Shown here piece after piece: positions 14,101 through 26,415 of a DNA stretch of 64,000 bases. The DNA comes from Chondrosia reniformis. Taxonomy: Eukaryota > Porifera > Demospongiae > Chondrillida > Chondrillidae. The stretch spans positions 4,218,501 to 4,282,500 of the forward strand of contig OX359192.1 in assembly GCA_947172415.1 (NCBI GenBank). The letters run 5' to 3'. The notes beneath the pieces were generated by a model. The model was not told the origin of the DNA and did no database searches. It saw only the letters and a list, made by a program, of their open reading frames with translations. Position numbers and translations under genes: made by a program. Every line of letters begins with the position of its first letter. Positions within the stretch are counted from its first letter, which is position 1.

Positions 14101-15012
14101 GGAACCCACGTGACCGATGGTGTTACGGATGACATCATATGGATAGAAGGTACGAGGATGCCCTGGTTCAATACCAGGTTGGGTCCTGAAAAAAGAAAAA
14201 AGCATACATTTTATATATGTATTATATATCTTATATGTAATATATATTTAATATATCTTATATGCATATTATATCTTATATATTGCATATATATGTAGAG
14301 TAAAATGTGAGTGGTATATAAATAGGACTTCATTTACAAGAGACATTTTGGAACTCACGTGACCGATGATGTTACGGATAACATGGTCGTACGAGGATTC
14401 CCTGGTTCAAAATCAAGTTGGGTCCTGAAAAAGAAATAAAGAAAACAACCTATATATGTATTATATATCTTATATGTAATATATGTTGTATATATCTTAT
14501 ATGCATATTATACATATAAATGTTTATTGCATATATATGTAGAGTCAAAAGTGAGTGGTATATAAATAGGACTTTATTAACAACATATAATCGGTGACCC
14601 ACGTGACCGATGGTGTTACGGATGACAAGGTATGAGGATGCCCTGGTTCAATACCTGAAAAAAGGAAAAAAGCATACATAATAATTAAGTATTATATATC
14701 TTATATATAATATATATTGTATATATCTTATATGCATATTATATATATATATATTGCATATATATGTAGAGTCAAAAGTGAGTGGTATATAAATAGGACT
14801 TTATTTACAACATATATTGTGGAACCCACTTGACCGATGGTGTTACGGATAACATGGTCTGGATACAAGGTACGAGGATGTCCTGGTTCAATACAAGGTT
14901 GGGTCCTGAAAAAAGAAAACAACGCATGCATAATATATATGTATCATATATCTTATATGTAATATATATTGTATATATCTTATATGCATATTATATATAT
15001 ATATATATTGCA
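9541..15012 (+). repeat. 5472-bp higher-order duplication, copy 2
   Basis: This copy is head-to-tail with copy 1 and appears base-identical in the stretches compared, including the insert at 11160. At about 15013 the sequence does not restart at the copy boundary. It continues with a segment resembling the middle of the unit (near 7313/12785), which begins a third, rearranged partial copy. Confidence 0.9.
11160..12078 (+). mobile_element. Non-array insert, foldback-family copy 2
   Basis: This is the duplicate of the insert at 5688-6606, carried along by the 5472-bp duplication rather than by a second insertion. I see no differences between the two. It holds no gene I can support. Confidence 0.6.
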
Positions 15013-18000
15013 TATATATGTAGAGTCAAAAGTGGGTGGCATATAAATAGGACTTCATTTATAAGATATATTGTGGAACCAACATGACCGATGATGTTAC
15101 GGATAACATCGTCGTACGAGGATGCCCTGGTTCAATACCAGGTTGGGTCTTGAAAAAAGAAAAAAGGAAAAAAGCACACATCTCTATATATGTATTATAT
15201 ATCTTATATGTAATATATATGTAATATATTTTATATGCATATTATATATCTCATATATTGCATATATATGTAGAGTCAAAAGTGAGTGGTATATAAATAG
15301 GACTTCATTTACAACATATATTGGGGGACCCAGGTAACCGATGTTGTTACGGATGACATCGTCTGGATACAAGGTACGAGGATGCCCTGGTTCAATACCA
15401 GGTTGGGTCTTGAAAAAAGAAAAAAGAAAAAAAGCACACATCTTATATATGTATTATATATTTTATATTTAATATATATTGTATATATTTTATATGCATA
15501 TTATATATCTTATATATTGCATATATATGTAGAGTCAAAAGTGAGTGGTATATAAATAGGACTTCATTTACAACATATATTGGGGGACCCAGGTGACCGA
15601 TGTTCTTACGGATGACATCCTCTGGATACAAGGTACGAGGATGCCCTGGTTCAATACCAGGTTGGGTCTTGAAAAAAGAAAAAAGGAAAAAAGCACACAT
15701 CTCTATATATGTATTATATATCTTATATGTAATATATATGTAATATATTTTATATGCATATTATATATCTCATATATTGCATATATATGTAGAGTCAAAA
15801 GTGAGTGGTATATAAATAGGACTTCATTTACAACATATATTGGGGGACCCAGGTAACCGATGTTGTTACGGATGACATCGTCTGGATACAAGGTACGAGG
15901 ATGCCCTGGTTCAATACCAGGTTGGGTCTTGAAAAAAGAAAAAAGAAAAAAAGCACACATCTTATATATGTATTATATATTTTATATTTAATATATATTG
16001 TATATATTTTATATGCATATTATATATCTTATATATTGCATATATATGTAGAGTCAAAAGTGAGTGGTATATAAATAGGACTTCATTTACAACATATATT
16101 GGGGGACCCAGGTGACCGATGTTCTTACGGATGACATCCTCTGGATACAAGGTACGAGGATGCCCTGGTTCAATACAAGGTTGGTTCCTTAAAAAAGAAA
16201 AAAAAGAAAAAAGGATATATCTTATACATTTATTATATATCTTATATGTAAAATATATTGTATATATCTTATATGCATATTATATATCTTATATATTGCC
16301 TATATATGTAGAGTCAAAAGTGTGTGGTATATAAATAGGACTTCATTGACGGGATACATTGTGGAACCCACATGACCGATGATGTTACGGATAACATGGT
16401 CGTACGAGGATGCCCTGGTTCAAAAGCAGGTGGGATCCTGAAAAAAGGAAAAAGTATACATGTTGATTATGTATTATATATCTTATCTGTAATATATATT
16501 GTAGATATCTTATATGCATATTATATATCTTATATATTGCACATATATGTAGAGTAAAATGTGAGTGGTATATAAATAGGACTTAATTTACAAGATACAT
16601 TGTGGAACCCACATGACCGATGATGTTACGAATAACATGGTCGTACGAGGATTCCCTGGTTCAATACCAAGTTGGGTCCTGAAAAAAGAAATAAAGAAAA
16701 CTACCTATATATGTATTATATATCTTATCTGTAATATATATTGTAGATATCTTATATGCATATTATATATCTTATATATTGCACATATATGTAGAGTAAA
16801 ATGTGAGTGGTATATAAAGAGGACTTCATTTTCAACATATATATATTGTGGAACCCACGTGACCGATGGTGTTACGGATGACATCATATGGATAGAAGGT
16901 ACGAGGATGCCCTGGTTCAATACCAGGTTGGGTCCTGAAAAAAGAAAAAAGCATACATTTTATATATGTATTATATATCTTATATGTAATATATATTTAA
17001 TATATCTTATATGCATATTATATCTTATATATTGCATATATATGTAGAGTAAAATGTGAGTGGTATATAAATAGGACTTCATTTACAAGAGACATTTTGG
17101 AACTCACGTGACCGATGATGTTACGGATAACATGGTCGTACGAGGATTCCCTGGTTCAAAATCAAGTTGGGTCCTGAAAAAAGAAATAAAGAAAACAACC
17201 TATATATGTATTATATATCTTATATGTAATATATGTTGTATATATCTTATATGCATATTATACATATAAATATTTATTGCATATATATGTTGAGTCAAAA
17301 GTGTGTGGTATAGAAATAGGACTTCATTTACAACATATATTGGTTGACCCACGTGACAGATGGTGTTACAGATGACATCGTCTGGATACAAGGTACGAGG
17401 ATGCCCTAGTTCAATACCAGGTTGGGTCCTGAAAAAAGAAGAAAGAAAAAAGCAAACAACTTATATATGTATTATATATCTTATATGTAAAATATATTGT
17501 ATATATATTATATGCATATTATATATCTTTTATATTGCATATATATGTAGAGGCAAAAGTGACTGGTATATAAAAAGGACCTCATTTACAACATATATTG
17601 TGGAACCCAAGTGACCGATGGTGTTACGAATAACATCGACTGGAAACAAGGTACGAGGATGCCCTAATTCAATGCCAGGTTGGGTCCTGAAAAAAAAAGA
17701 AAAAAGCACACAACTTATATCTGTATTATATATCTTATATGTAAAATATATTGTATATATATTATATGCATATTATATATCTTATATATTGCATATATAT
17801 GTAGAGTCAAAAATGAGTGGTATATAAATAGGACTTCATTTAAAACTTATATTGTGGAACCCACGTGACCGATGGTGTTATGGATAACATCGTCATACGG
17901 GGATGCCCTGGTTCAATACCAGGTTGGGTCCGGAGAAAAGAAAAAAAGCACACATCTCTATATATGTATTATATATCTTATATGTAATATATATGTAATA

Positions 18001-20617
18001 TATTTTATATGCATATTATATATCTCATATATTGCATATATATGTAGAGTCAAAAGTGAGTGGTATATAAATAGGACTTCATTTACAACATATATTGGGG
18101 GACCCAGGTAACCGATGTTGTTACGGATGACATCGTCTGGATACAAGGTACGAGGATGCCCTGGTTCAATACCAGGTTGGGTCTTGAAAAAAGAAAAAAG
18201 AAAAAAAGCACACATCTTATATATGTATTATATATTTTATATTTAATATATATTGTATATATTTTATATGCATATTATATATCTTATATATTGCATATAT
18301 ATGTAGAGTCAAAAGTGAGTGGTATATAAATAGGACTTCATTTACAACATATATTGGGGGACCCAGGTGACCGATGTTCTTACGGATGACATCCTCTGGA
18401 TACAAGGTACGAGGATGCCCTGGTTCAATACAAGGTTGGTTCCTTAAAAAAGAAAAAAAAGAAAAAAGGATATATCTTATACATTTATTATATATCTTAT
18501 ATGTAAAATATATTGTATATATCTTATATGCATATTATATATCTTATATATTGCCTATATATGTAGAGTCAAAAGTGTGTGGTATATAAATAGGACTTCA
18601 TTGACGGGATACATTGTGGAACCCACATGACCGATGATGTTACGGATAACATGGTCGTACGAGGATGCCCTGGTTCAAAAGCAGGTGGAGTCCTGAAAAA
18701 AGGAAAAAGTATACATGTTGATTATTTATTATATATCTTATCTGTAATATATATTGTAGATATCTTATATGCATATTATATATCTTATATATTGCACATA
18801 TATGTAGAGTAAAATGTGAGTGGTATATAAATGGGACTTCATTTACAAGATACATTGTGGAACCCACATGACCGATGATGTTACGAATAACATGGTCGTA
18901 CGAGGATTCCCTGGTTCAATACCAAGTTGGGTCCTGAAAAAAGAAATAAAGAAAACTACCTATATATGTATTATATATCTTATCTGTAATATATATTGTA
19001 GATATCTTATATGCATATTATATATCTTATATATTGCACATATATGTAGAGTAAAATGTGAGTGGTATATAAATGGGACTTCATTTACAGGATACATTGT
19101 GGAACCCACATGACCGATGATGTTACGAATAACATGGTCGTATGAGGATTCCCTGGTTCAATACCAAGTTGGGTCCTGAAAAAAAAAATAAAGAAAACTA
19201 CCTATATATGTATTATATATCTTATCTGTAATATATATTGTAGATATCTTATATGCATATTATATATCTTATATATTGCACATATATGTAGAGTAAAATG
19301 TGAGTGGTATATAAAGAGGACTTCATTTTCAACATATATTGTGGAACCCACGTGACCGATGGTGTTACGGATGACATCATATGGATAGAAGGTACGAGGA
19401 TGCCCTGGTTCAATACCAGGTTGGGTCCTGAAAAAAGAAAAAAGCATACATTTTATATATGTATTATATATCTTATATGTAATATATATTTAATATATCT
19501 TATATGCATATTACATCTTATATATTGCATATATATGTAGAGTAAAATGTGAGTGGTATATAAATAGGACTTCATTTACAAGATACATTGTGGAACTCAC
19601 GTGACCGATGATGTTACGGATAACATGGTCGTACGAGGATTCCCTGGTTCAATACCAAGTTGGGTCCTGAAAAAAGAAATAAAGAAAACTACCTATATAT
19701 GTATTATATATCTTATCTGTAATATATATTGTAGATATCTTATATGCATATTATATATCTTATATATTGCACATATATGTAGAGTAAAATGTGAGTGGTA
19801 TATAAAGAGGACTTCATTTTCAACATATATATATTGTGGAACCCACGTGACCAATGGTGTTACGGATGACATCATATGGATAGAAGGTACGAGGATGCCC
19901 TGGTTCAATACCAGGTTGGGTCCTGAAAAAAGAAAAAAGCATACATTTTATATATGTATTAAATATCTTATATGTAATATATATTTAATATATCTTATAT
20001 GCATATTATATCTTATATATTGCATATATATGTAGAGTAAAATGTGAGTGGTATATAAATAGGACTTCATTTACAAGATACATTGTGGAACTCACGTGAC
20101 CGATGATGTTACGGATAACATGGTCGTACGAGGATTCCCTGGTTCAAAATCAAGTTGGGTCCTGAAAAAAGAAATAAAGAAAACAACCTATATATGTATT
20201 ATATATCTTATATGTAATATATGTTGTATATATCTTATATGCATATTATACATATAAATATTTATTGCATATATATGTAGAGTCAAAAGTGTGTGGTATA
20301 GAAATAGGACTTCATTTACAACATATATTGGTTGACCCACGTGACAGATGGTGTTACAGATGACATCGTCTGGATACAAGGTACGAGGATGCCCTAGTTC
20401 AATACCAGGTTGGGTCCTGAAAAAAGAAAAAAGAAAAAAGCAAACAACTTATATATGTATTATATATCTTATATGTAAAATATATTGTATATATATTATA
20501 TGCATATTATATATCTATATATATATATATATATTGCATATATATATATGTAGAGTCAGAAGTGAGTGGTATATAAATAGGTCTTCATTTACAACATATA
20601 TTGGGGGACCCAGGTGA
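15013..20617 (+). repeat. Nested duplication ladder in the array
   Basis: Matching groups of monomers recur at constant offsets. Sequence near 12.60-13.47 kb recurs 2229 bases later. 15184-15700 recurs 519 bases later (two monomers). 15.70-16.56 kb recurs 2255 bases later at 17.96-18.81 kb. 16.61-17.61 kb recurs 2988 bases later at 19.60-20.60 kb. The copies differ by few bases. The pattern fits repeated unequal exchange between monomers and resembles a higher-order satellite repeat. Confidence 0.8.
17821..17923 (+). promoter_or_regulatory. Representative monomer: TATA element, box A, box B, T-arm
   Basis: This monomer shows the elements clearly. TATAAATA lies at 17823-17830, CACGTG at 17862-17867, a box A-like TGACCGATGG at 17866-17875 and a box B GGTTCAATACC at 17910-17920. 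CCTGG (17907-17911) and CCAGG (17919-17923) form a perfect 5-bp T stem around the 7-base loop TTCAATA. The 44-base box A to box B spacing is that of an ordinary tRNA. Downstream TTGGGTCC can pair with GGACCC-type sequence 5' of box A in other monomers. Box A is imperfect, and no folded anticodon arm could be assigned. A type-2 RNA polymerase III promoter is inferred, not shown. Confidence 0.6.
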
Positions 20618-20756
20618 CCGATGGTGTTACGGATGACATCGTCTGGATACAAGATACGAGGATGCCCTGGTTGAATACAAGGTAGGGTCCTGAAAAAAGA
20701 AAAAAGAAAAAAGCATATATCTTATACATTTATTATATATCTTATATGTAAAATAT

Positions 20757-20777
20757 ACACTGTTAAAACACTGGTGT
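20757..20777 (+). repeat. TE1 left terminal inverted repeat
   Basis: CACTGTTAAAACACTGGTGT pairs imperfectly with the reverse complement of 31422-31442. Several short ACACC/GGTGT motifs follow in the next 100 bases on both sides of the element, as is common for subterminal binding sites. Confidence 0.6.
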
Positions 20778-22623
20778 ATATAATACACCAATTAGGGGGT
20801 TATAAACACCTTTCATTTAACCCACCAATAGTGGGTTTAAAGCTGGTGTGTTACAACCACCGCTCACTACATGCGCTTCCAAATCATCACTCACAGGTTA
20901 TGTACATCCCATCCTAGCTGATGAGCCCTGGCATTGGGCGAAACAGGTAGAACCTGTCCTAGGAAGTGGAGCTAACATGCAAACACGTGAGTAGTTGTTG
21001 ATACGCACTTTATACGTTCAGTTTAATCCTAGCTTTGCTGCAAAGTGGGAGCACATACTGGTTGACAAGCGCACAGAACCACAGACAACTGATCCAAATG
21101 ATGTCAATTGTTTCAGACGTCTTGGTCCTTGTCAGTGTGGTGTACTGAGCTGACCAGAGAATTTGGGCACTGTGTAAAAGCTTATAACCAAAACATGCAT
21201 AATAATATATGATGCTGATAAACTTAAACCTGCTTGAACGTCAATGTCAACTTCCAAATTTGGAAATATAAGAATCATATATTTACCTTTCGACGAAGAA
21301 GTACAGTCTTCTTCTCAGATAAAGTTTGGCGGACGATTTCTTCCTGGATTAGAACCCATTCCTGCACGCAATCATAAAAACTACAAGCTGTACTAGTTTC
21401 ACTCTAAAAAATGACACCAATACTTTTTGCCAATGGCAGCATAAAGTGTACTAATTCATAAGCGTTCTTTAGTATAAAATACTTTCAATGCTGGCATTAA
21501 AAAGGTCATTAGACACACGAAGGACAGATACATTCCAGAACACGTGACTTCCGTTCTGCGCGTCCATTCGTTGAATCTGAAGCGTAGTTCTAAACAGCGA
21601 AATGAAACGAAACAAAACGGGAACTAATACAAAGACAAATAGCGCCTATGGTCACCAAATGCCAATGTAAATTGTATAATGACGCAGAGGCGAACCGAGA
21701 AATATGAATTGGGCCATATGCATGGTTTATGATGGAGGGCTTTAGGCGGCGAACGAACAGTGGTTGGGCCCTTGTGGGGAAAAGTAACTTCGGAGGAGGG
21801 AAGGTAAGAATTACAACTCCGTGCATATTGAAATATTACCATTGACATTCTTTTAAGCTTTAAGTTCTTTTATAGCGGAAGAGATATTTTGCTGAAGCAT
21901 GGTGTGCTTTTATTGCGCTGAACAGCCGTGTAGAACCTGCCTGCTTGACTCTGAGCCGCAACGAGGGCGGACCTTCGATGCATCATGTATACTTTGACAC
22001 CGTGAAACGAATTAAGCCCATACAATCTACTTGCGGGATCTTCATTGAAAACAAACATTCTTCCACCATCGAGGTGGTGCTCGAAGACGACCACTCGTGA
22101 CGCATGTGGACGAAACACATTGAGCTTCTGCTGAACATTCCCAAATATCCCATCCCCGTAAAGCCGAAGTTTTTGTTCAACACTACTGAATTTGCATCTC
22201 CAGATGCGAAGCATTACGATCTGCAAGGAGGTACTTAAGCTTTTATGCATTTAAAACGAATCTGTATGTGCATGATTGTTCATTTTCTCTTAATGTAGTG
22301 ATGGCTTGGGGAGTGTGCATCTTGGGGGAGGGTGTCGGGGAAAAGGCTGGCATTAGCCAGTCGTACTCTGCTGTGGTAATAACAGCAGCCGAGCAGATCA
22401 AAGTCTTTCCCTACAACGTGACTAGCCATACAATCATTAGTTGGGACAGAGACAAGCTGAGGCGCTGTGGGAGCATCGATGGTGGGCTGGAGGTAGGGGA
22501 AGGTGTACCTTTGGGGCAGGACTGTTGTGGATGTGTACACTTTCCAAAGTCACTCATAGCCTCTGTGAGGGCTTGAGCACGAAAGTAGATAGCTTTCCTG
22601 GGAAGAAAACGCATTGAACCTTT
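20778..22623. other. TE1 left interior, no recognised gene
   Basis: The first 150 bases are subterminal. CATCCTAGCTGATGAG with GGCATTGGGCGAAACA near 20.91 kb reappears at the solo terminus at 39.6 kb on the opposite strand. The remainder is higher-complexity DNA than the array. A 126-codon minus frame at 21870-22250 and a 102-codon plus frame at 22268-22576 overlap other open frames. They show no motif I recognise, so I do not call them genes. Confidence 0.4.
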
Positions 22624-23025
22624 TTGTTGTCTCGCTTTAGGTTTCTTTTCCGAGGATGTCAAATGGTGGCGGACAGTACCTCTTTTGATGTAGAAAGCAC
22701 AAGATCAAAAACTAATGATGACCCCATAGAAACTGATCTTGTAGAACACAATGGCAGGTCTCAGACCTTGCCTTCAAGGCAGTCCAGCCAGCACTCCATT
22801 GGCATGGCTACTATTTTTGAAATTGATGATGACACTGACTCAAAGAGGAAGGGATTTGTCCCGAGAGAAGATATTGGCTATGTGAAAATGAGGCCACCAA
22901 AGTGGGACACTTATGAAGACATGTCTGGGACAATAATGACTAGGAGAGGCTCTGATACTCCTCCAAGGGAGCCTTACCAGTATGTTGACTTAATTGGCAG
23001 GGACATGTCAATATACAATGCTTAA
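22624..23025 (+). CDS. Unrecognised acidic open frame, possible captured exon
   Basis: A 133-codon frame ends in TAA at 23025. After about residue 15 it is rich in Ser, Thr and Asp, with no transmembrane segment and no fold that I recognise. A tract ending CTCGCTTTAG directly precedes GTTTCTTTTCC at about 22640 and would serve as a splice acceptor. The coding part may therefore be the 3' exon of a longer gene, with the ATG at 22624 incidental. Composition is protein-like, unlike the array frames. It could be a captured fragment of a host gene inside TE1. Function is unknown. Confidence 0.35.
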   Translation: MLSRFRFLFRGCQMVADSTSFDVESTRSKTNDDPIETDLVEHNGRSQTLPSRQSSQHSIGMATIFEIDDDTDSKRKGFVPREDIGYVKMRPPKWDTYEDMSGTIMTRRGSDTPPREPYQYVDLIGRDMSIYNA

Positions 23026-23231
23026 TTAATGCTTAATTGATTTATTATCTTCATTAATTGAATGATTTCAATAGATTGATTATATTCATTATCTTACTGG
23101 ACGCACAAGTACCCATTTGTGTTGGCATAGTCACAACAATACAGCCATGACACCTTTCCACAATTATAATCAATAAATGTTTTATAAAAATCAAAAATTA
23201 ATAATGTATAAAAAATCACGGTTTTACGGTT

Positions 23232-23489
23232 TTGACAATTAATAATGAGACTCATCAGAAGCCTACGAATTCTTGCAATTGGAGAAAAGAAGGGCTAATG
23301 GCCAAAGTAACCAACAAAACGTTAAGCAAAAAATCGCTAAATGAAAACAATATAGGAGCTGCGGCAGCCCCTAAAAATGAGGATGAAAAGATATTTCCTC
23401 TTGAATCTTATCGGGATTATGACATAATCATTAAATGCGAAAATGGACGTCAACATGGCTGCCCATTTCGGAGACCCGAACAGGGATAA
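23232..23489 (+). CDS. Short unrecognised open frame
   Basis: An 85-codon frame, lysine- and asparagine-rich at its start, ending GCPFRRPEQG. I recognise no domain. It lies between the unrecognised frame at 22624 and a repeat cluster. It may be random or a remnant of a larger gene. Confidence 0.2.
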   Translation: MTINNETHQKPTNSCNWRKEGLMAKVTNKTLSKKSLNENNIGAAAAPKNEDEKIFPLESYRDYDIIIKCENGRQHGCPFRRPEQG

Positions 23490-23737
23490 ATCGAGAAATG
23501 TGCTCAGCAGGAAAGTTGTTGTTTTGATTTCACGATGTTGATTATGTCATTGGGATAGGCAAAGTTAAAGCAGAGGCGGTCGATGCCAAAGCCAAAAGTA
23601 AGTATGGTGACACTGATTCACGCATATGTGCATGTGGGAGTCGAGAGTAGAAACGGAAGATTAGGTCACATATGGCTTAAGATATTTTTTCAATAAATCG
23701 TGCAGTAGAATCCGAGATATATATATAATGGTGCCCC

Positions 23738-24543
23738 ACCCCTGTCACTTGCCTTGTCACAGAGTAACCTAGTCTGATGAAATCATAACGTTGCGCCATA
23801 CTATTCCCTCAGCACGAAGGAATGTATTTAAACACGCTCACCCTTTCAGGTCCTCGAAGGATTGGTTGTGTGTTTAAATTTATTCCTACTTTATTCCACT
23901 CCTGTCACTTGCCTTGTCACAGGGGAGAGTAACCTAGTCTGATAAAATCATAATGTTGCGCCATATAATACCCTCATGCACGAAGGAATGTATTTAAACA
24001 CACTCACCCTTTCAGGTCCTCGAAGGATTGGTTGTGTGTTTAAATTTATTCCTACTATGCATGAGAAAGTCGACATCTTATATGTATATACAATCAGAAT
24101 TTATTGTCTGTCCTTTAATAGAGGTCATGTACCCATTAACAAGTTGTATTATACACACTAATCTCAATTTCTCTGTCAACCTAGACAAAGAAACAAAACT
24201 TGTAAATAGAAAGGTCAACAAGCCATTTAAATAAGAAACACCTTCTATTTGTTTCTTTGTCTAGGGTGACAGAGAATGTCCATTAACAGTTTGATTTTTA
24301 CTTCTCAATTTAAAAACACCACAAGGGTCATCTCAAGAAGCCTTACAAGGACAAAAGCTGTACAAGAGTACACAATTGAAGGTGAGTAAAGGACATGTTT
24401 TTGTGTGAATGGATACTTCAGTGTGTGCATAGTAAAATCCTTTTGCATTCTTTTCCTTGAATGTACGTTTTATTCTAACCTAGTCTGATAAAATCATAAC
24501 GTTGCGCCATACTATTCCCTCATGCACGAAGGAATGTATTTAA
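23738..24543 (+). repeat. 160-bp tandem duplication plus a dispersed partial copy
   Basis: A unit containing CTGTCACTTGCCTTGTCACA, GTTGCGCCATA and CGAAGGATTGGTTGTG occurs at about 23738-23890 and about 23897-24052. A third, truncated copy is at 24474-24543. The intervening 24.05-24.47 kb holds short inverted matches (CTTTGTCTAG) but no gene. This is probably debris of a small interspersed element. Confidence 0.6.
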
Positions 24544-24756
24544 TTAGAAATGTACAGCACACTTATGGATGATAGTTAGTGTCTGTACGTAAATGTCTAC
24601 TGCATAAATACACCATGCATAGGAGCACTATCCATGCGTGTGTAGCAAAACTTTTAATTAAATGTAACCATTAAGTCCCTAATAGGATTGGTTCTATTTT
24701 TTTAATGGCTATGCTACACTTACTCGCTCGTAGTAACGCAGATTGGGATCCCACAG

Positions 24757-25085
24757 ATTGCCTATAAGGGAATTTATTGAGCACTTTGTCCGAGACTTTA
24801 ATATACTTTTAGATTGTTTTGTTTAAAATGCATTTTGTTTAGTTGGATGTATGACCTGGATTGACCAACATTTCATTTTCAACGCTTTCTCCATATGGCT
24901 TCATTTCTAGGAGCAACACCAAATGTCCTTTAATGGCCAATTTCTTTGGTGCTAGTCCCAAAAGTGAACCACATATGGAACAGTGCAAAGTGCACATGGC
25001 TTGTATTATTTTACTAATTGTGTCTCTGAAGCCATATAAGTCTATAGATGTAAGCAAACTTCTGACCCCTTACATCATTTCTTAT
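24757..25085 (-). repeat. Empty-site paralogue of the PP2C-bearing segment
   Basis: The first half (24757-24882) recurs at about 25205-25362. The second half (24885-25085) recurs at about 26898-27095. The second occurrence is thus the same segment split by about 1.5 kb that contains the PP2C pseudogene. On the minus strand both halves are open in one frame (for example CSICGSLLGLAPKKLAIKGH). That may be a degraded exon, but I do not recognise it. Confidence 0.65.
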
Positions 25086-25308
25086 TTTTGCATGCAATTA
25101 ATATCAGAAAATGTACATATTTCTAAACCACAACTGTTTAAACAGAGAGGCCATGTAAGTGAACAAAATCACTTTAGATTAGTGATGTGCCTGTTTTCTG
25201 TCCAGATTGCCTAAGGGAATTTATTGAGCGCTTTGTCCGAGACCAACATTTCATTTTAATTCATGAATTAAAATAATATACTCTTTAATATACTTTAGAA
25301 TGGTTTGT

Positions 25309-26415
25309 TTAAATGCATTTTGTTTTGTTTGATGTATGACCCGGATTGACCAACATTTCATTATGGCTCCTCTTTCTTCCTTCTCTGGGACTGGGCAGAC
25401 TATCTGGTTGCTTGCTTGCTGAGATTTCCTTAAAAAAAACTACCACTATGCTAATGTTATCAGCGCTAGCTTTGCTATGGTACTTTCTAAGGGCCTCCTG
25501 AATCAATGCTTTTGCTACCTCACTGTCTTTCGTTCTCTTGGATTCCGGTTTTTGTAGTTCATCCCTGCGGAATCCATCTACAAATTGGACAGCTTCATGT
25601 GGTGTTACAACATTCCAGAGGCCATCACTGGCAATGATGAGAAATTGATCTTTTTTAAAGTCAATTATGTACTCCGAGACGTCAGGAAGAGGAGACACAA
25701 AATAGTCATTGTGATCCTCAGTGTAGCTCCAGAAGTCTCCTAAGCTTCTTGCAAAACTTAGAAAGGAAATGTGATCAAATTCTGGAGAACCTGTTGTATG
25801 TTTTTCTCTTTTCCATGCAACTCTCATGATTCCATCTGTTGATCTTAAAACTTTACTGCCGATGTTCTCAATTCTACTCCTTTCATCTGAGTATTCAGGC
25901 TTGTGATCACTGGTCAGTTGAATGGCCTTAATTTCTTCTCAATGATCAAACACCTTCACCTTATCACTCACTGCAAGCAGAGCAGTGGAGTCACCTACAT
26001 TGGCTACAAACATGCGATCCTTTCTAATAAGGGCAACTGAGGCTGTGGTCCCTGGTGTACTGGGCCTTCCATGCTTGTATTTCTTCCATTGATCTCTCTC
26101 TCCCCACATCTGCTCATGCATCATTTTGAGCCCTTCAATAATTGCTTCCTTCACAGGTGTCCCATTGGTCATGTTAAAGCCCTCTCTTGGCTTAATGTTG
26201 TTCCATAACATCTTGTTTGCGTACATTGCAGCTTCCTTCCTTCCATGCTCGTCAAATATATTGACAAACACCTGTCTCCTAACTGTTGAGTCCATTTCTA
26301 TACCAATGACATCTTCCATGTGCTTTCTGCTGCCCTTGTTTGCATCTGCAAACACTTCAATGGATAATTCTTTTGGTACAGGGATCAAGTCTATTTGATC
26401 AACTGTGGTATCCAT
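25309..26415 (-). pseudogene. PP2C (PPM family) serine/threonine phosphatase, intronless copy
   Basis: This 369-codon minus-strand frame spans a whole PP2C domain, a Mn/Mg-dependent Ser/Thr phosphatase. Landmarks in order are the ED pair at residues 34-35, FDEHG at 54-58 (usually DGHG), TPGTTASVALI at 120-130, NVGDST at 139-144, RSLGDFW near 223-229, ASDGLWN near 262-268 and ADNISIVVV near 318-326. SLGDFW and SDGLWN recall the PPM1D branch. There are no introns, which suggests a retrocopy. An in-frame TGA at 25939-25941 (codon 159) cuts the domain, although the frame is otherwise kept throughout. The metal-binding Asp of DGHG remains but its Gly is Glu. The C-terminus runs into flanking DNA (EMLVNPGHTSN is shared with the empty-site copy), so the original 3' end is missing. 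No poly(A) tract is seen at the junction. Confidence 0.85.

Larger units (their letters stand above)
12079..20756 (+). repeat. SINE-like satellite array, block C
   Basis: The longest uninterrupted array stretch, about 8.7 kb and roughly 34 monomers in the plus sense. Its first part is copy 2 of the 5472-bp unit. The rest is a mosaic of shorter duplications. It ends within a TA tail (TATGTAAAATATA), where TE1 is inserted. Confidence 0.9.

Noticed and set aside
17866..17923. Functional tRNA gene
   Set aside because: Box B and the T-arm are good, but box A is imperfect, no D arm or anticodon arm folds convincingly, and the 3' end runs into an A-rich tail. A tRNA-derived SINE-like head fits better.
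1600..20617. Dozens of 60-170-codon frames with YICIIYLICNIYC or MTDGVTDNIV starts
   Set aside because: They are translations of the TA-rich satellite in several frames and both strands, recur with every monomer, break at monomer variants and are low complexity. They are not genes.
1641..20756. CRISPR-like regular repeats
   Set aside because: Whole monomers are repeated without unique spacers of constant size, there are no cas genes, and the DNA is eukaryotic with spliceosomal introns.
21590..22662. Several overlapping frames of 60-126 codons on both strands
   Set aside because: They overlap each other, lack recognisable motifs and have no clear splice or promoter context; coding cannot be supported.
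25939..25941. TGA in the PP2C frame as a selenocysteine codon
   Set aside because: The position is not an active-site residue in this family, no SECIS-like element was noticed, and the copy has other signs of decay. A nonsense mutation is simpler.
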